A stretch of DNA of 64,000 nt from Candidula unifasciata (lineage: Eukaryota; Mollusca; Gastropoda; Stylommatophora; Geomitridae), in assembly GCA_905116865.2 (NCBI GenBank), contig CAJHNH020006112.1, forward strand, positions 128,501 to 192,500, given 5' to 3'. The position numbers and the translations under genes are program-made. The notes under the pieces are model-generated. The model saw only the letters and a list, made by a program, of their open reading frames with translations. It was not told the DNA's origin and did not search any database. Below, piece by piece: positions 52,858 to 63,903 of this stretch. The first letter of the stretch is position 1, and each line of letters begins with the position of its first letter.

Positions 52858-53575
52858 GTGTCGAATATCACTACCATCTGTATATATATATCTGATATAG
52901 GTGATCTGATTATCTATACATATGGTTCGGTGGTGAGAGGAAAGATGAGTGCCTGGGAGTTCGTAGCGAAAGCCAATATAAAATCTTTAGTGCAAGACAG
53001 CCTAGCATACGACATTGCAACATCTAGCATGAGAATGGAGGTGGAGGCGGTAACTGCAGCTCTCCGGTGGCTAGAGAACAAGATGCATATACATGCCGTA
53101 ATTGTAACAGACACTGAAAGCATGCTGAGAAAGGTGAAGACAGGGATGCTTCGAGCAGAGTGGCAAGCTTCAGTGGGAAGGTCACGGGTAGTTAGTATGC
53201 TTTGGATCTTTTCTTTAGGCAATGCTGGCGAAGTAGGTAATGAACAGACAGACAGATTGGCTGGATCTGCACTACTGGTTGGTGAATTGACACATGACAA
53301 GGCAGATGTGGTCAAGGCCCTTTGGGATCAAGCAACGGAATCAGTAGAGAAACAAGATTATTATGGCCTGGAGAGAATATGGCACCTGGGTGTAACCAGA
53401 GGGTCTGGCCGGCTCACTACACTCAGAGGAAAAGCAAGACGAACATATAACCAGATTGTGACCGGTACCATCAGTATTGGAACTCTGCGCTGGCTGCTGA
53501 AGATGATGACGGAGCACGCATGGGAATGCCCCAAATGCTATGATGTCAATTCTTGACTCAACTCAACTCAAGTTT
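52858..53575 (+). pseudogene. LINE family II RNase H domain, open frame, catalytic Asp lost
   Basis: One open frame to the TGA at 53554-53556: IIYTYGSVVRG (first RNase H Asp is Tyr), TSSMRMEVEAVTAALRW (Glu kept), VIVTDTESMLRKV (Asp kept), NAGEVGNEQTDRLAGS (His region changed to Asn), ending CPKCYDVNS. The reverse transcriptase part is absent. Tail (ACTCA)n at about 53557-53572. An inactive 5'-truncated copy despite its open frame. Confidence 0.88.
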
Positions 53576-53579
53576 CTGT

Positions 53580-54470
53580 TGACTGTCTGATCAGCTCTCT
53601 TCACCTCTGGCGGTCAGTTGCGATGGACTTCATGGTTGCATGCCTGGGGCATGCAAGTCAGGTTCTGTAACCAGGTCTTTCTTGGACAGCCTCTTCTCTT
53701 CTTTCCCTCTACTGAGCCCTGCAGTATTGTTTTTGAGAGGCCGTTAGATCTTATTACATGTCCATACCATTGCAATGTTTGCCTTTTAACTAGTTAAAAG
53801 AGGTTCATAGTTACCAATGTGTTGTATAATTTTATGGCGAACCTCTTCGTTTGTAATGTGATCTCTGTATGATATGCCAAGAATTTTTCTTCGCATTACT
53901 AATGCTTGTATCTTTCTTCCAAGTTTGGCTGTTAAGGTCCACGTTTCACAGCCATATGTAAATATACTAATAACTAGTGCTCTGAGCAATCGAATCTTAG
54001 TTTTGCTTGAAATGTTTTTTGACCTCCATAATGTTTGCTGCTTGGCAAGGACTGATATTGTCTGGGAAATCCTAGACTTGCTTTCTGGTCTTGACCCCCA
54101 AGTCACTTAGAATGGATCCTAAATATTTGAAATGAGTCACTTGTTCTAATTTGTGGCCTTCAACGTAGATTGGTGAAATTCTGCCAACTGGATTATAAGT
54201 CATTATTTTTTGTTTGTTTCTGTGTTTATCTCCATGCCATACTTGGTTGATGTTTCATCGAGTAGATTTACAAGCTCGACTAGTTTTTCTCCGGCCAACC
54301 CATCGATGTCATCTGCAAACCTTAAGTTTGTTATAGTTCGACCTCCTATACTAACTGTTCCATGATGTTGTTCTATTGCATCAGTCATAACTTTTTCTAA
54401 AAAGATGTTAAACCGTGTTGGAGAGAGGAGGCAGCCCGAGGCAATACGTGCTCAGCGCGTGATATTATCT
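53580..54470 (-). pseudogene. LINE family III-type reverse-transcriptase remnant
   Basis: Minus strand: GGRTITNLRFADDIDGLAG (catalytic FADD) with YGMEINTETNK at 54388-54203, then TKIRLLRALVISIFTYGCET and ISYRDHITNEEVRHKI at 54106-53790, then the GRP-type tail. Broken into at least three frames. Confidence 0.85.
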
Positions 54471-54649
54471 TAAGCTGGCATCTTAAAGAGGATGAAGATG
54501 AGAAGACGAGGAAATTGGGAGAGAAGAAAGAATAGAAATAGGCGAGCACGAGACAGGAGAATAAGGCGAAAAACAGAGAGTCTGTGATTCAACCATTCTA
54601 GAGGAGTGGGTTACTGACAATTTTATAGTGCAGCTAACTTACAAAGCAT

Positions 54650-54852
54650 GCTGATAAAGGTGGAGATCCTATGATCAGTACAGAGTGACAAGCATTGCTT
54701 CAGAGGCCCCGTGAAGCTAGCCACCTAAGGATATTATTTCCTGTGGATGCAGGTGTTTTGGGAACTGAACAGCCGGACTGGCTGGTTCTGCACCACTTTG
54801 TGGTAAACTGATCCATGACGAGCTAGATGTTGTCAGGGCGTGTGTGTGTGTG

Positions 54853-54883
<31 letters not shown>

Positions 54884-55035
54884 GAACAGTTCTAAGGCTT
54901 GATGAAAATGGTACAGTGGGGAATGACCAGGGTTTTGGCTGACACTCAAAACCTTGGGGAAGGGCAGGACGATCATACTGTCAGAAACTACTGGTACCAT
55001 CGGAACTGGAACCCTACACTAGCTGCTGAAAAAGA
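54650..55035 (+). pseudogene. LINE family II RNase H remnant
   Basis: ggatattatttcctgtgg, then ttgggaactgaacagccgg, then ctgatccatgacgagctaga, parallel to 53205-53310, then cggaactggaaccctacac. A TG/poly-G tract at 54840-54876 interrupts it. Confidence 0.7.
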
Positions 55036-55539
55036 TAAGTTCGCAATTTTGAAACACTCAGTTCGATTAAAGAAGGGACATAGAAGAATGCAAGCTGAAA
55101 CTTTTATTTCGTTTCGTACTAATAAATATTTCTTATCTGCAATGTTATGCCTGTCTAATGTGAGTTTTTTCACACTGTTCACTTGGTTGCTGCATAAAAA
55201 AAAAAAATATGTCCATCAGTGCAAAGCTGAGTTGTCCAGATTTAGCAGTTAGCGCCACCAAGAACTTTCGTCCCTTCTAATACAGCTCCAGTTGTGGTGT
55301 TCACACAGAAACAATAACCTGTTGATTAAAAAAAAATATGTTTAAGATTGCTTTAACTCTTTCAGTTCCAGGCACGGGTTTTTTTTTTTTTTTTTATTCA
55401 TTATGTCATAAGAAATGTTTATTTTATCTAATAAATATTTCTACTTGTGACAGAAATGGTTAAAATAACCATAGGTACAGAATGAGTTGGTGTACGAACT
55501 GGCTAGGGTATGAGGAGTTACATAAATTGAAGTATATTA

Positions 55540-55540
<1 letters not shown>
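55036..55540. other. Intergenic DNA, nothing recognised
   Basis: Poly-A at 55195 and poly-T at 55380; the ttaactctttcagttcc motif at 55353 recurs elsewhere. Confidence 0.4.

Positions 55541-55628
<88 letters not shown>
55541..55628 (+). repeat. (TTAG)n tail of LINE family I
   Basis: About 22 units of TTAG on the plus strand ((AACT)n on the element strand), at the 3' end of the intact LINE. Confidence 0.95.
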
Positions 55629-55629
<1 letters not shown>

Positions 55630-56561
55630 GGGTTATCCTCATTGCACTCCGGACATGTCCATAGGTGCTCAGATCCTCCCCTCAGTATGAACCCCAACGT
55701 CCGATGGCTAATAGTACCAGTTCTATGTTGATAAACAAGTCTTCTGGCGTAGCTGGTGTGCGTCTCGTTTTTTGCTGTGCCGATCTTAATTCCCAAGTCG
55801 GCCATTCTGGCGAGTGATGTGGATTCACTGCCACCAAAGTCGTCTATCCTTCCCATTTCTCTGAGGGCATTGATAATATCAGCATGATCCATAGGCTGAC
55901 CGTCGGTAGTGATAGCGGATCCAGCCAACCTGTCAGCTCTTTCATTTCCATCGACGCCTGCGTGTCCCGGAACAAAAATAAAGGTGACTCCACGGACAGT
56001 GGACTTCTGTAATGATTCAAGCCATTGTCTTCGCACTGAACCTGCCTGAACCCTCCGGATCATACTCATTGAATCACTGAGTATACACACGCGGGTGTAT
56101 TTTTGTGTTTCAAGCCAGACAAGCGCTTGTGTCACTGTCATCACCTCCATCGTCATGCTGCTGGTTGTCATGGAGAAGGCGCCGTTGGCTTCTTTGACTG
56201 TTCTGCCCGCTGAGCGTGCTGTAAATGCCCATGTGCTTCTTCTTTGGCGTATAACGGATCCGTCTGTATAGATTATTGCATCTGCTTCGTCTGAATTTTC
56301 ACCGATGAGAGCGTTGACCTCTGCATTAACAGCAACAGGATTCTCTTCTCTACATCGCCTGTTGAGTGTGACAATACAGGAAAATGTACAAATAAACGCC
56401 TGAGGCACAGGTATCCATTCTGCACCAGGTATGATGTCGGTTAGGCTGCATATTTGCCTAATAACATCTTCTGCCCGACCTAGCCACGATTTCCCCCTCT
56501 TCAGTCTGTCGCCCTTTTCACTAAAAAGCGCTTGATGCAGTGGGGTGTTTCTTATCAGCAC
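55620..56561 (-). pseudogene. LINE I RNase H domain and C-terminus
   Basis: It begins, after the frameshift, at LHQALFSEKGDRLKRG. RNase H motifs: AIIYTDGSVIRQRRS (Asp), SMTMEVMTVTQALVW (Glu), ILSDSMSMIRRV (Asp), FVPGHAGVDGNERADRLAGS (His, Asp). It ends in a Cys pair (CPEC). The stop codon TAA (55622-55620) is formed by the (AACT)n tail itself. The enzyme removes RNA from the RNA-DNA hybrid during copying. Confidence 0.9.
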
Positions 56562-58275
56562 ATATTTTGAGATATGCCCGAGCCCTCCACATCCTGATCC
56601 TTTGGTTCATTGTTGGAAAGTCAAGTAGATACCTCATTGCTCCACAGGATGTGTCTCTAGTACATCCCAAAATAATGCGCATGGCTTCATTTTGCACCTT
56701 TTCGAGTCGTTCAATCTGGGTAGCACTGACAGTGAGGATGGCCAGAGCGTATTCAATGGGGGAAAGGACCAGACCGTAGAATAGAAGTATTAGTAGTCTT
56801 TGCTCAATGTTGGAAACAGCCATAATCCTCATTGCAGATAGACCTTTGCGTGCTTTTGTTATCACATGGTCAACGTGTTCCCTGAATGACAAGCTGCGAT
56901 CGAACCTCACCCCGAGAAACGTCATAACGTTGGTTCTGATCAATACATTATCACGCATTTTCACTTCTGGTAAGTCCGACTTGACAATGTGATTGTTCAA
57001 AGAGAACCATGACACTGATGCCTTCGAAGGATTGACATAGGCATTGGAACCATCACACCAGGCGGCAATTCGATCGAGTTCTTTGTGCATAGTGCTGGCG
57101 ATCTCCTGTCTATCACGCCCTCGTCGATAAATCAAAATGTCATCAGCAAATGACAAAGTCCTCCCCTTTCCATTCAGCTGCTGCTCAGTGATCATCACCG
57201 TATAAACGTTGAATAAGACTGGTGATAGCGGTGATCCCTGTGGCAAGCCTGGACATATCGTTTGCGGTTCTGAGGACCAGCTACCACATCTTAGTACAAT
57301 CTTTCTCTGGAACAGGACCGCAGCAATCCAGCGGATCAGAATAGGATTAACTTCTAGTTTAAGCAGTAATTGCATTAAATAATCGTATGGTACTTTATTG
57401 TAGGCATCTTCTAAGTCCAACACTGCCGCACATGTCTCTTCTTTAATCTGAAATCCCTCGTACACATCGTAGGCGAAAACTGCAGCATTGAACCATGTCT
57501 CTTTATTTAATCTGTACCCTCCAAGTGTTGGTGGGAACTTATCATGTAGTTCCAAGTAGGTGGTCAATCTTTGTGCGACAATTTTTTCCAAAAGTTTGCC
57601 AACAGTATTCTGCATCGAAATGATTCTGTAGCCGCAGATCTTCGAGTGGTCTTTATTAGGCTTTGGTAGTGGGAACAAATAACTATGGAGCCATTCCTCT
57701 TGTATCTGGCCACTCTGGATGCTGATATTGAATTCCTTTGCCACGCTTTTCAAATCAGCATTCGACATCATCAGCATGTCGTTGTATCGGATGCCGTCAG
57801 GGCCTGGAGCAGTGCTGCGCGATTTCTTGAGGCAAGTTGTTAAGGTATCTGCAGTGATTGTGAGATCAGTGCCTAGCACAGTGTTCTCGCACAGCATAGA
57901 CAGTTTCATCTTAACCCCCATTCTTGTAGCTTCGTCTTTTTGGTCAGTTTGCTCCAGAAGGGTTTTTCCTTTATCAGCATCAGTTCTCTGCCATATCAGG
58001 TCTGTACCCTGAAAATCAGGGATACCCCTTGGTCGTGCGGCACCGTGCATGCTCCGTTGAAGGCGCCAGAATGTCACAAGAGATCCCTCGGAGCAAACGC
58101 TCTTGCAGAATTCGTTCCATTTCGCTGTCTTAGCTTCCTTCGCAATTAACTTGAAAGCCACTGTCTGCTTGTTGACCTCATCTTTCAGACTGATCAGGCG
58201 TTCAGAAAGTGACGGATCAATTTTCCTTGCCTTTTGCCATGCCTTGACAGCTTTCCTTTTTTCTAGCCACGCCAT
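56521..58275 (-). pseudogene. LINE I reverse transcriptase domain
   Basis: Fingers and palm motifs in order: YRIISMQNTVGKLLEKIVAQ (motifs 1-2), CAAVLDLEDAYNKVPYDYL (motif A, Asp), GLPQGSPLSPVLFN (motif B), LSFADDILIYRRG (motif C, two Asp), then FLGVRFDRSLSFREHV (motif E). The thumb ends VQNEAMRIILGCTRD. The first ATG at 58275 is internal to the original protein; the frame really enters from the endonuclease side. It shifts out of frame at the C4 run 56545-56542 (after ICADKKHP). Confidence 0.92.
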
Positions 58276-58323
58276 GTTGACTACTTCATTCCACCATGGT
58301 GGCTGGGCCCATCTCTCCCGCCG

Positions 58324-59268
58324 TCAGCGATCTGCTCTTGTTTTACGTCGTCGGATTTTGCTAATGGCATCTTGCCCTGTACGGTGATATATAAAAGCAG
58401 GCACATTGATTACATGACCTTTGTTGTTGCTCTTCTCTACCAGGACGACGCAAGGAAAGTGATCACTGTCGTGGTATCCCAGTGTGCTCCACCTGCATCC
58501 TGATGCAATGGAGGGAGACACTAGGGCCAGGTCAATTACGCTGTCAGAATCCCCTTGTCGTGTTGCCATTCGGGTAACCTTTCCGTCGTTCAAGCATACT
58601 AGATTGGCAGACACTAGGGCATCCTCCAGGTCTTCCCCCTGTTTATTAGTGATTACATTGCCCCACTGGTGTCCTCTGGCGTTGAAATCTCCGCAGTAAA
58701 GGACTTTCTTTTCCTCCGTCTGGAGCAAACTCTGCCATTTCGCTGTATCCACCTTTCCATTGCAGGCGTACACATTGACAATCACAAACTGGGCCGGGCC
58801 CATCACTCTGACTGCGTGTACTTGTAAGTCGTCATTATTCCACTTAGACATGTCCACCTCAGACACCGGTATGTGGTCACGAACAAGAATGAGCTGTCCG
58901 AGGTGCCGTCTATTGTAGAAGGATTGGAAGCCCGCAATTTTAATGATCTCGTCACCGAGGTGTGTTTCCTGTAGGACAACAATGTCGTTGCTGTAGAGGA
59001 GCTTCTCAAAAATGGGTCGGCGTTGACTGAACGAAGCGCAGTTCCAGTAGAGAACACGAACATACTTTAAACTGAGTCTCTCACATTTCAGCCGCTTCCT
59101 GCAGGCGCCACCGTGCTTGCCTGTTCGCGTTCTCTTTGTCCGTCTACGGGTTGTTTTGAATTGGTAAATAGTCACCATCGGACGTCGAATACACCCTGAG
59201 GGAAGTCTAAACTCACGTGCATGTACTCCATTGCACGGTTCAGACCCCATTCCGATGAAACTTTCCAC
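58324..59268 (-). pseudogene. LINE I endonuclease domain (APE type)
   Basis: This enzyme nicks the target DNA for target-primed reverse transcription. After a basic N-terminal linker (TTRRRTKRTRTGKHGG) the motifs come in order: VLYWNCAS (Asn), VLQETHL (Glu), YCGDFNARGHQWG (Asp, Asn), SDSVIDLALVS, and DSDHFPCVV (Asp, His). The frame ends RADR at TGA 58326-58324 and resumes in the same frame with RERWAQPPWWNEVVN, so endonuclease and reverse transcriptase were one protein. CGA to TGA by CpG decay would explain the stop. Confidence 0.9.
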
Positions 59269-59704
59269 ATTATACGTGAGCGAAAATAGCTAATTTGCGC
59301 CATTCGCCTCAACGGACGAAAAAGCGTACCGCCATTGTGGCTGTTTACACTTAGAGACCGACAAACACATGGTGAGTTGCTTGGGACTAAAAGAGTTAAT
59401 AAAAGAGACATCGAGGATTAGTGTGTCTGCAGTCAAGAAGTAACAAACACACCGTGGCTAGGAAGTTCAACGGAACGACAGGAAAAGACGTGCAAAGATG
59501 AAAATATACTGGCCTCCCCGGTCGTTCATTTATAATGATTCCTGCATTCTTTTTCGTTGATAAAAGACGTTAGTGGAGGTGTTCGTCTATAATTGTGCCC
59601 CCCCCCCTTTTCCCTATTAAACTATATAGTAAAAAAACCTGTTTTTTTTTTTTTTTTTAGCAATCCAGCGAAAACAATAGTTCGATATCAAAATGTCGTT
59701 ACAT
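59269..59704. other. Upstream flank of the LINE, nothing recognised
   Basis: gagttgcttgggactaaaag at about 59370 recurs at 7539. Poly-C at 59600 and poly-T at 59641. No ORF1 seen. Confidence 0.4.
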
Positions 59705-59705
59705 T

Positions 59706-59990
59706 ATTCGAGGGAGCCGTCGTGATGTAACGTCTAGACCCTCGCTTGCGGATCCAAGTTTCGAGGCTTCAAATCCGAACGGAGCTGAATTTTTGTTTGA
59801 ATAAAATGACATTGGCTTCCACGTCGACTCAAGCTCAAACTTATGACGTGTAAAGTCATAGGAAGTAAAGGTGGCTGGCATTTTGTTGACCCCCATCACC
59901 CACCGAATAGCTATTAGTCTATTAAATATGGATCTGGCACTATATGCTGAATACGCCTGAAAGCGTGGGAAAGGGTTCTTTACTTCCCTT
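59706..59990 (+). mobile_element. SINE-B, full copy
   Basis: Head ggagccgtcgtgatgtaacg, body aaaatgacattggcttcca, catcacccaccgaatagc, end gcgtgggaaagggttctt. Confidence 0.85.
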
Positions 59991-60554
59991 TTTATTTTAT
60001 TCAAACATGAAATAACATAAGAAGCTCTTCCTGTGTCGAGTGCACAGACTAGTAGGTCTGCAGCGACCCCAACAAAAAAATCTTTAGGTGGGGGGGGGGG
60101 GGGGGGTGTGTTGTGTTAGGGTCAGCCCTCTAGGATGCGAGCTGAAGAGACGAGAGCTCTGGACGTTCCCAACAGTATCTCCAATAACTTTTAAATGGTT
60201 ATGTTTATTTTTTTTTTTCAACGCATCAACAGCACCGTGGCACACGGGTGTAACTACTAAAAAAATGTGGCCCGCGGAGGCCTTGCAAGTGGCCCCTTGA
60301 ATAATTATAGCCAGATGAATTGTATTAATGGTTTTTTTCTATGCTGGGGCTTGTACCTGAGGCTTGTGACGATCTCCATTTCAAAATGTTTGCCCCTGAG
60401 TAAACTTAATTTCATAGCCCTGGTCTAAGTCAGTTGACAAGATACTTGATGACGATGGACTGTAGTATGATGGTCAGAGAAAAAAAAAATCAGTGTCACT
60501 TATTTTTCCCATTAACGAAACAAAACAAGTCAATTTTCTTTATAATACAGCATC
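59991..60554. other. Intergenic DNA; poly-G run
   Basis: Poly-G at 60089-60106; nothing else recognised. Confidence 0.4.
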
Positions 60555-60960
60555 CGAACTCTAGGCTGAAATGATTTAAAATTATTTACATTAATTTTAG
60601 CGGGAAAAAAAAATAGTTTCAGGATACGAGTAATTCACCATACGATCTTAGTCATGTAAAAGTTAAGGAACCCTTTTTCACGCGTTTAGGCGCATTGGCC
60701 ATATAGGGCTAGACCTAAATTTTATTGACCAATCGGCACTTGGTTGGTCACGGCCGGCCACTTTTGCTTCCCATTACTTTATCTGGTACCCATTCAAGGC
60801 TGGGTTGACCTGGGAGCCAAGGTCATTTTTGAAACAATTCGGCTTCGTCAGAACCCGAACCCACGACCTTCAGATCCACAGACGAGCGTATAGCCGCTAC
60901 ATGACGGGAGCTCAGTCGTGAATCGGATTAAATTTGTATTTTGAGGTTCCACTGTGATTA
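60555..60960 (+). repeat. Interspersed repeat H, interrupted by SINE-B
   Basis: Left part to 60656 and right part from 60911 together match the unbroken copy at 8641-8765. Confidence 0.75.
60657..60910 (-). mobile_element. SINE-B nested in repeat H
   Basis: Full inverted copy from taaggaacccttttt to the head near 60900. Flanking cttagtcatg (60647-60656) and ctcagtcgtg (60911-60920) look like an aged target duplication (8 of 10 match). Confidence 0.86.
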
Positions 60961-61434
60961 AAAAAAACACAAAAAAAAAAAAAAAAAAAAAACAGAGCAT
61001 TGAGGTTTGAACAACGGATCAACATCGTGGTAGTAACCCAAAAGTGCTCCCTTCTTCTTCTAACTCAAGTCTGAGTCCAAAGAAGCTCAGCACAGTGCAC
61101 AGGCGCTGTAGCACCGGCGAGGATCCTGAAATACTTTGGGTAGATTTTTTACTCCAAATTTTGCCCGGGCAGGGCCGTTAGGCAACTCTTTTCTATTTCC
61201 AACGGCCAAAGGATTTTTTTACGTGCGCAACAATGCACACGGGCGTCCGATTTTACTCTGCGTTAACACCCCCCCTCCCCTCCCCCCCTTTCCCTGCTAC
61301 CTTTTTTTTTTGCATTTATTATAAAATGGTTGACATTTTAAAACACCCAAAATTTCAGTTTTTTTTTTTTTTTTAATAAGATTTTTTTTTTTGGGGCCGC
61401 CTTTAGTTGTTTAACCTTTCCATATACATCGAAA
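60961..61434. other. Intergenic DNA; poly-A, poly-C and poly-T runs
   Basis: 60990-61080 shares inverted blocks with 33280-33340 (gttcaaacctt/gtttgaacaac). Nothing else. Confidence 0.4.
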
Positions 61435-61565
61435 CGGCTGGACAGTCAGACAGTTACTGGTATCGTTGGAATTGGAACTCTTTACTTGCTGCTGAAGATG
61501 GGGACGGAGCGCTTATAGGGGTGTCGTGAGTGCTATAATGTAGATTCTTGATTCAACATTCCATT
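61435..61565 (+). pseudogene. LINE family II extreme 3' end
   Basis: ggtatcgttggaattggaac, then ttgctgctgaagatgggg, then gctataatgtagattcttg, as at 53463-53556. Confidence 0.75.
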
Positions 61566-61691
61566 TACATCCTTTTCTGTCTCTCTCTCTTAGATAACAT
61601 ATTTCCGCATAAGTTTAATTTTACTGTGCCACATTTTGTGGTAATATTCTCTATACACTGTGTGTCCGCAAAGTTATAGTACACTCCTCAC

Positions 61692-61694
<3 letters not shown>

Positions 61695-61746
<52 letters not shown>

Positions 61747-61940
61747 GTACCCCACCATGACATCACACAAGCGATAAACACTCGGTGACACAAAGTGCCA
61801 TCATGCGGATGAGGATCACACGTGAAGAGGTCCCAAAAACCCCGTTCAGGTCATATTTATGGCCCGGCTATATTCAGGGCCCCCGGCAAAAGCCAGGGTG
61901 GGGCTTCAAATAACATAAAATTGCATCCTACATGGGGGCG
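61695..61940 (-). mobile_element. Element C copy 3 with (GA)n end
   Basis: (TC)n at 61697-61741, then ttgttgtaccccaccatg to tgcatcctacatggggg; inverted relative to copies 1 and 2 with the same junction. Confidence 0.85.
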
Positions 61941-62774
61941 ACTGCATTGAAGGTACACTTTTGACAGAACACTGGTCAAAAGTGCACCATGACTTTACGG
62001 ACACAGTGTATTTCATTTGCTTTTTCCTTATGATTTTATTGGATAAATTATCCATAAGAACAGTTCTGCAGCTATAAATCTTTCTGATATGTGACACAGG
62101 ACTCGCAAGGAAAGCGATGAAGAGAAGGTGGATGAGGAGGAGAAAGACAATAAAAAGTTATTTAATGGCTAACCTGCGCTATCTGTAACACTTACCGGTG
62201 TTATCGCACTGCTCTGGAAGAAAGTTCCCTTCAGCGTCACAGTTTGCGAACCACTGGCCCTCAAAAACAATCATTGAGTGCACACAGTGGACAGATTTCT
62301 TTCGGCATGGCGTTCCACACTGGGAGGTCTCTGTTGGCCAAAATAAAAGTTACGTGAGCAGTGATTTTTCCCCCTTCCTGGTGCTACATAACAGTACGCA
62401 GTACCCGACTTATTTTGGGTTTTATTTTCTCAGCGCTACTGTAAAAGACACTTAGTGGTGAGTACTGGTAACTTTTTAGACACTGTGGTGAGTACCGGCA
62501 CCTTTGTTTCTAGAAAACAAAATACCTGCAAGTAAGTATTGACAATTAATGGTTGTTGATACGCTGGAAAACATTAAGAGTGTAAAGTGAAGTGATAGAA
62601 ACAAACAAGGTAGTCCTTCTCGAGATGGTTGAAAGTCATAATCTGATTGGAACCATTGGACGTAGACAGTTAATGTTTTTCAAATGGACGGACTCAAAGA
62701 AACGAAACAAGCTAAATTTCGTCATCATCATAAGTTTCCACATTTGCTATTAAGCGACCGGGGGAGGAACAGTT
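61941..62774. other. Intergenic DNA; small tandem duplication at 62452-62508
   Basis: gtggtgagtactggtaac.ttt, then gtggtgagtaccggcacc.ttt. No coding match. Confidence 0.4.
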
Positions 62775-62965
62775 TGTGATCCATTGTTTAATGGGTAGCG
62801 GTCATTCCGTGCGTTGTAGAAGATCTTTAAAGTCATCAATCCATCTTCTCCTAGGGCGACCTCTTGCTTTTACATTAAACCTGTTTATGTATAGCGCCTA
62901 TGTTGTTAGCTGTTCTGACTGCATTTTAATGAGATGGCCAAAGCATTTGATCTTCTGTTTCTCAA
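62775..62965 (-). pseudogene. LINE family III reverse-transcriptase tail
   Basis: Minus strand GHLIKMQSEQLT, then VKARGRPRRRWIDDFKDLL. Confidence 0.75.
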
Positions 62966-63677
62966 TGAAATTACAATTTAAATGTAAGATTTTTTAAAGC
63001 CAAACATCAAGCAATATCCAAGAAAACCTCACCCAATTCTTGTCTGTGACTTTTCAAGGCATCAGCCTTGGGACAAAAGAAGTACAGGAAAATAAATGTT
63101 TGACTAGAGTAGGTCAGCAATCCTAGTTTTTTACCCCTCCCACTCAATCAACCAATCAGGCTTCGTCTCCACAATAAAGGTATGCTGCAAAAGATCCCCA
63201 AGACACGTTATCTTTTGTTTTGAAAGTACACTCACTCAGACTGCTGTTTGTCCATCTCTTGATGTCCTCCTAATTATATCATTAAATACCTCCTGCTCTC
63301 TTGCCTTTATCATTTCCCTCCAGTATGATTTTCAAAAAAGTGGTATGTCTTTTGATATGACAGAGTCTCTCCCTTTTTTTTCAAATTTCTCTCAGTAACT
63401 CTCTTTTCATTTCAAATCTCATCAGAACGTCTATTTGATAGTTTGTTTTCCCCCATAAAATACAATCTATTTTTTTTTCTACATCCACAACTCCAGAGAC
63501 TAAGTTCGATTTTCTAGTTGCTTGTGTATTTTCCACTCCCTCACTCAGGACCAAAACGATCCTGTCTGTATATCTTCAAGTAAGGTTATCCTATCAGTTT
63601 CTGCTTGTGAGTTGTAGCTCCACATGCCTTCAGTTCGTATCTTCAAAGTTCCGATAAAGGTTGGTATGTTGAAAATG
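62966..63677. other. Intergenic DNA, T-rich, nothing recognised
   Basis: No match. Confidence 0.35.
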
Positions 63678-63903
63678 TATGTGGCTTATACGTTGTGAAC
63701 GCGCTTCGTAATGCCGGGTTGCCAGTTTGATCCCAGTCTCGGACGATTTGTCTTGCGTTGGTTTCAACAGTGGTACTGATAGCTGACCTTTCAGAAAGCA
63801 GTGGCAAAGTACTGAACGTAAAATTTGCCTAGAAAAACCCCAACAGCCAAAAAGTTCTGGGGTCGGTTCTGCAACGTCCTGTAAAGGATCCGCAACTGAC
63901 TTG
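63678..63903 (+). mobile_element. SINE-A copy
   Basis: Head tgtggcttatacgttgtgaa, B-box cagtttgatccc, 3' end caacgtcctgtaaaggatcc. Possible target duplication tgttgaaaatg (63667-63677) and tgttcaaaatg (63902-63912). Confidence 0.88.

Larger units (their letters stand above)
55541..59268 (-). mobile_element. LINE family I (I/Nimbus-like): endonuclease, reverse transcriptase, RNase H, (AACT)n tail
   Basis: A nearly whole non-LTR retrotransposon on the minus strand. The order endonuclease (59268-58324), reverse transcriptase (58275-56521), RNase H (56561-55620) is that of the I group of LINEs. It ends in (AACT)n. All three enzymes keep their catalytic motifs. Only two lesions are seen in 3.6 kb: an in-frame TGA at 58326-58324 and a one-base shift at the C run 56545-56542. 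No ORF1 with zinc knuckles was found upstream, so the copy is 5'-truncated or the family has a single protein. Two older fragments of the family lie at 49797-51905 and 29611-29750. The clade name is an inference. Confidence 0.92.
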
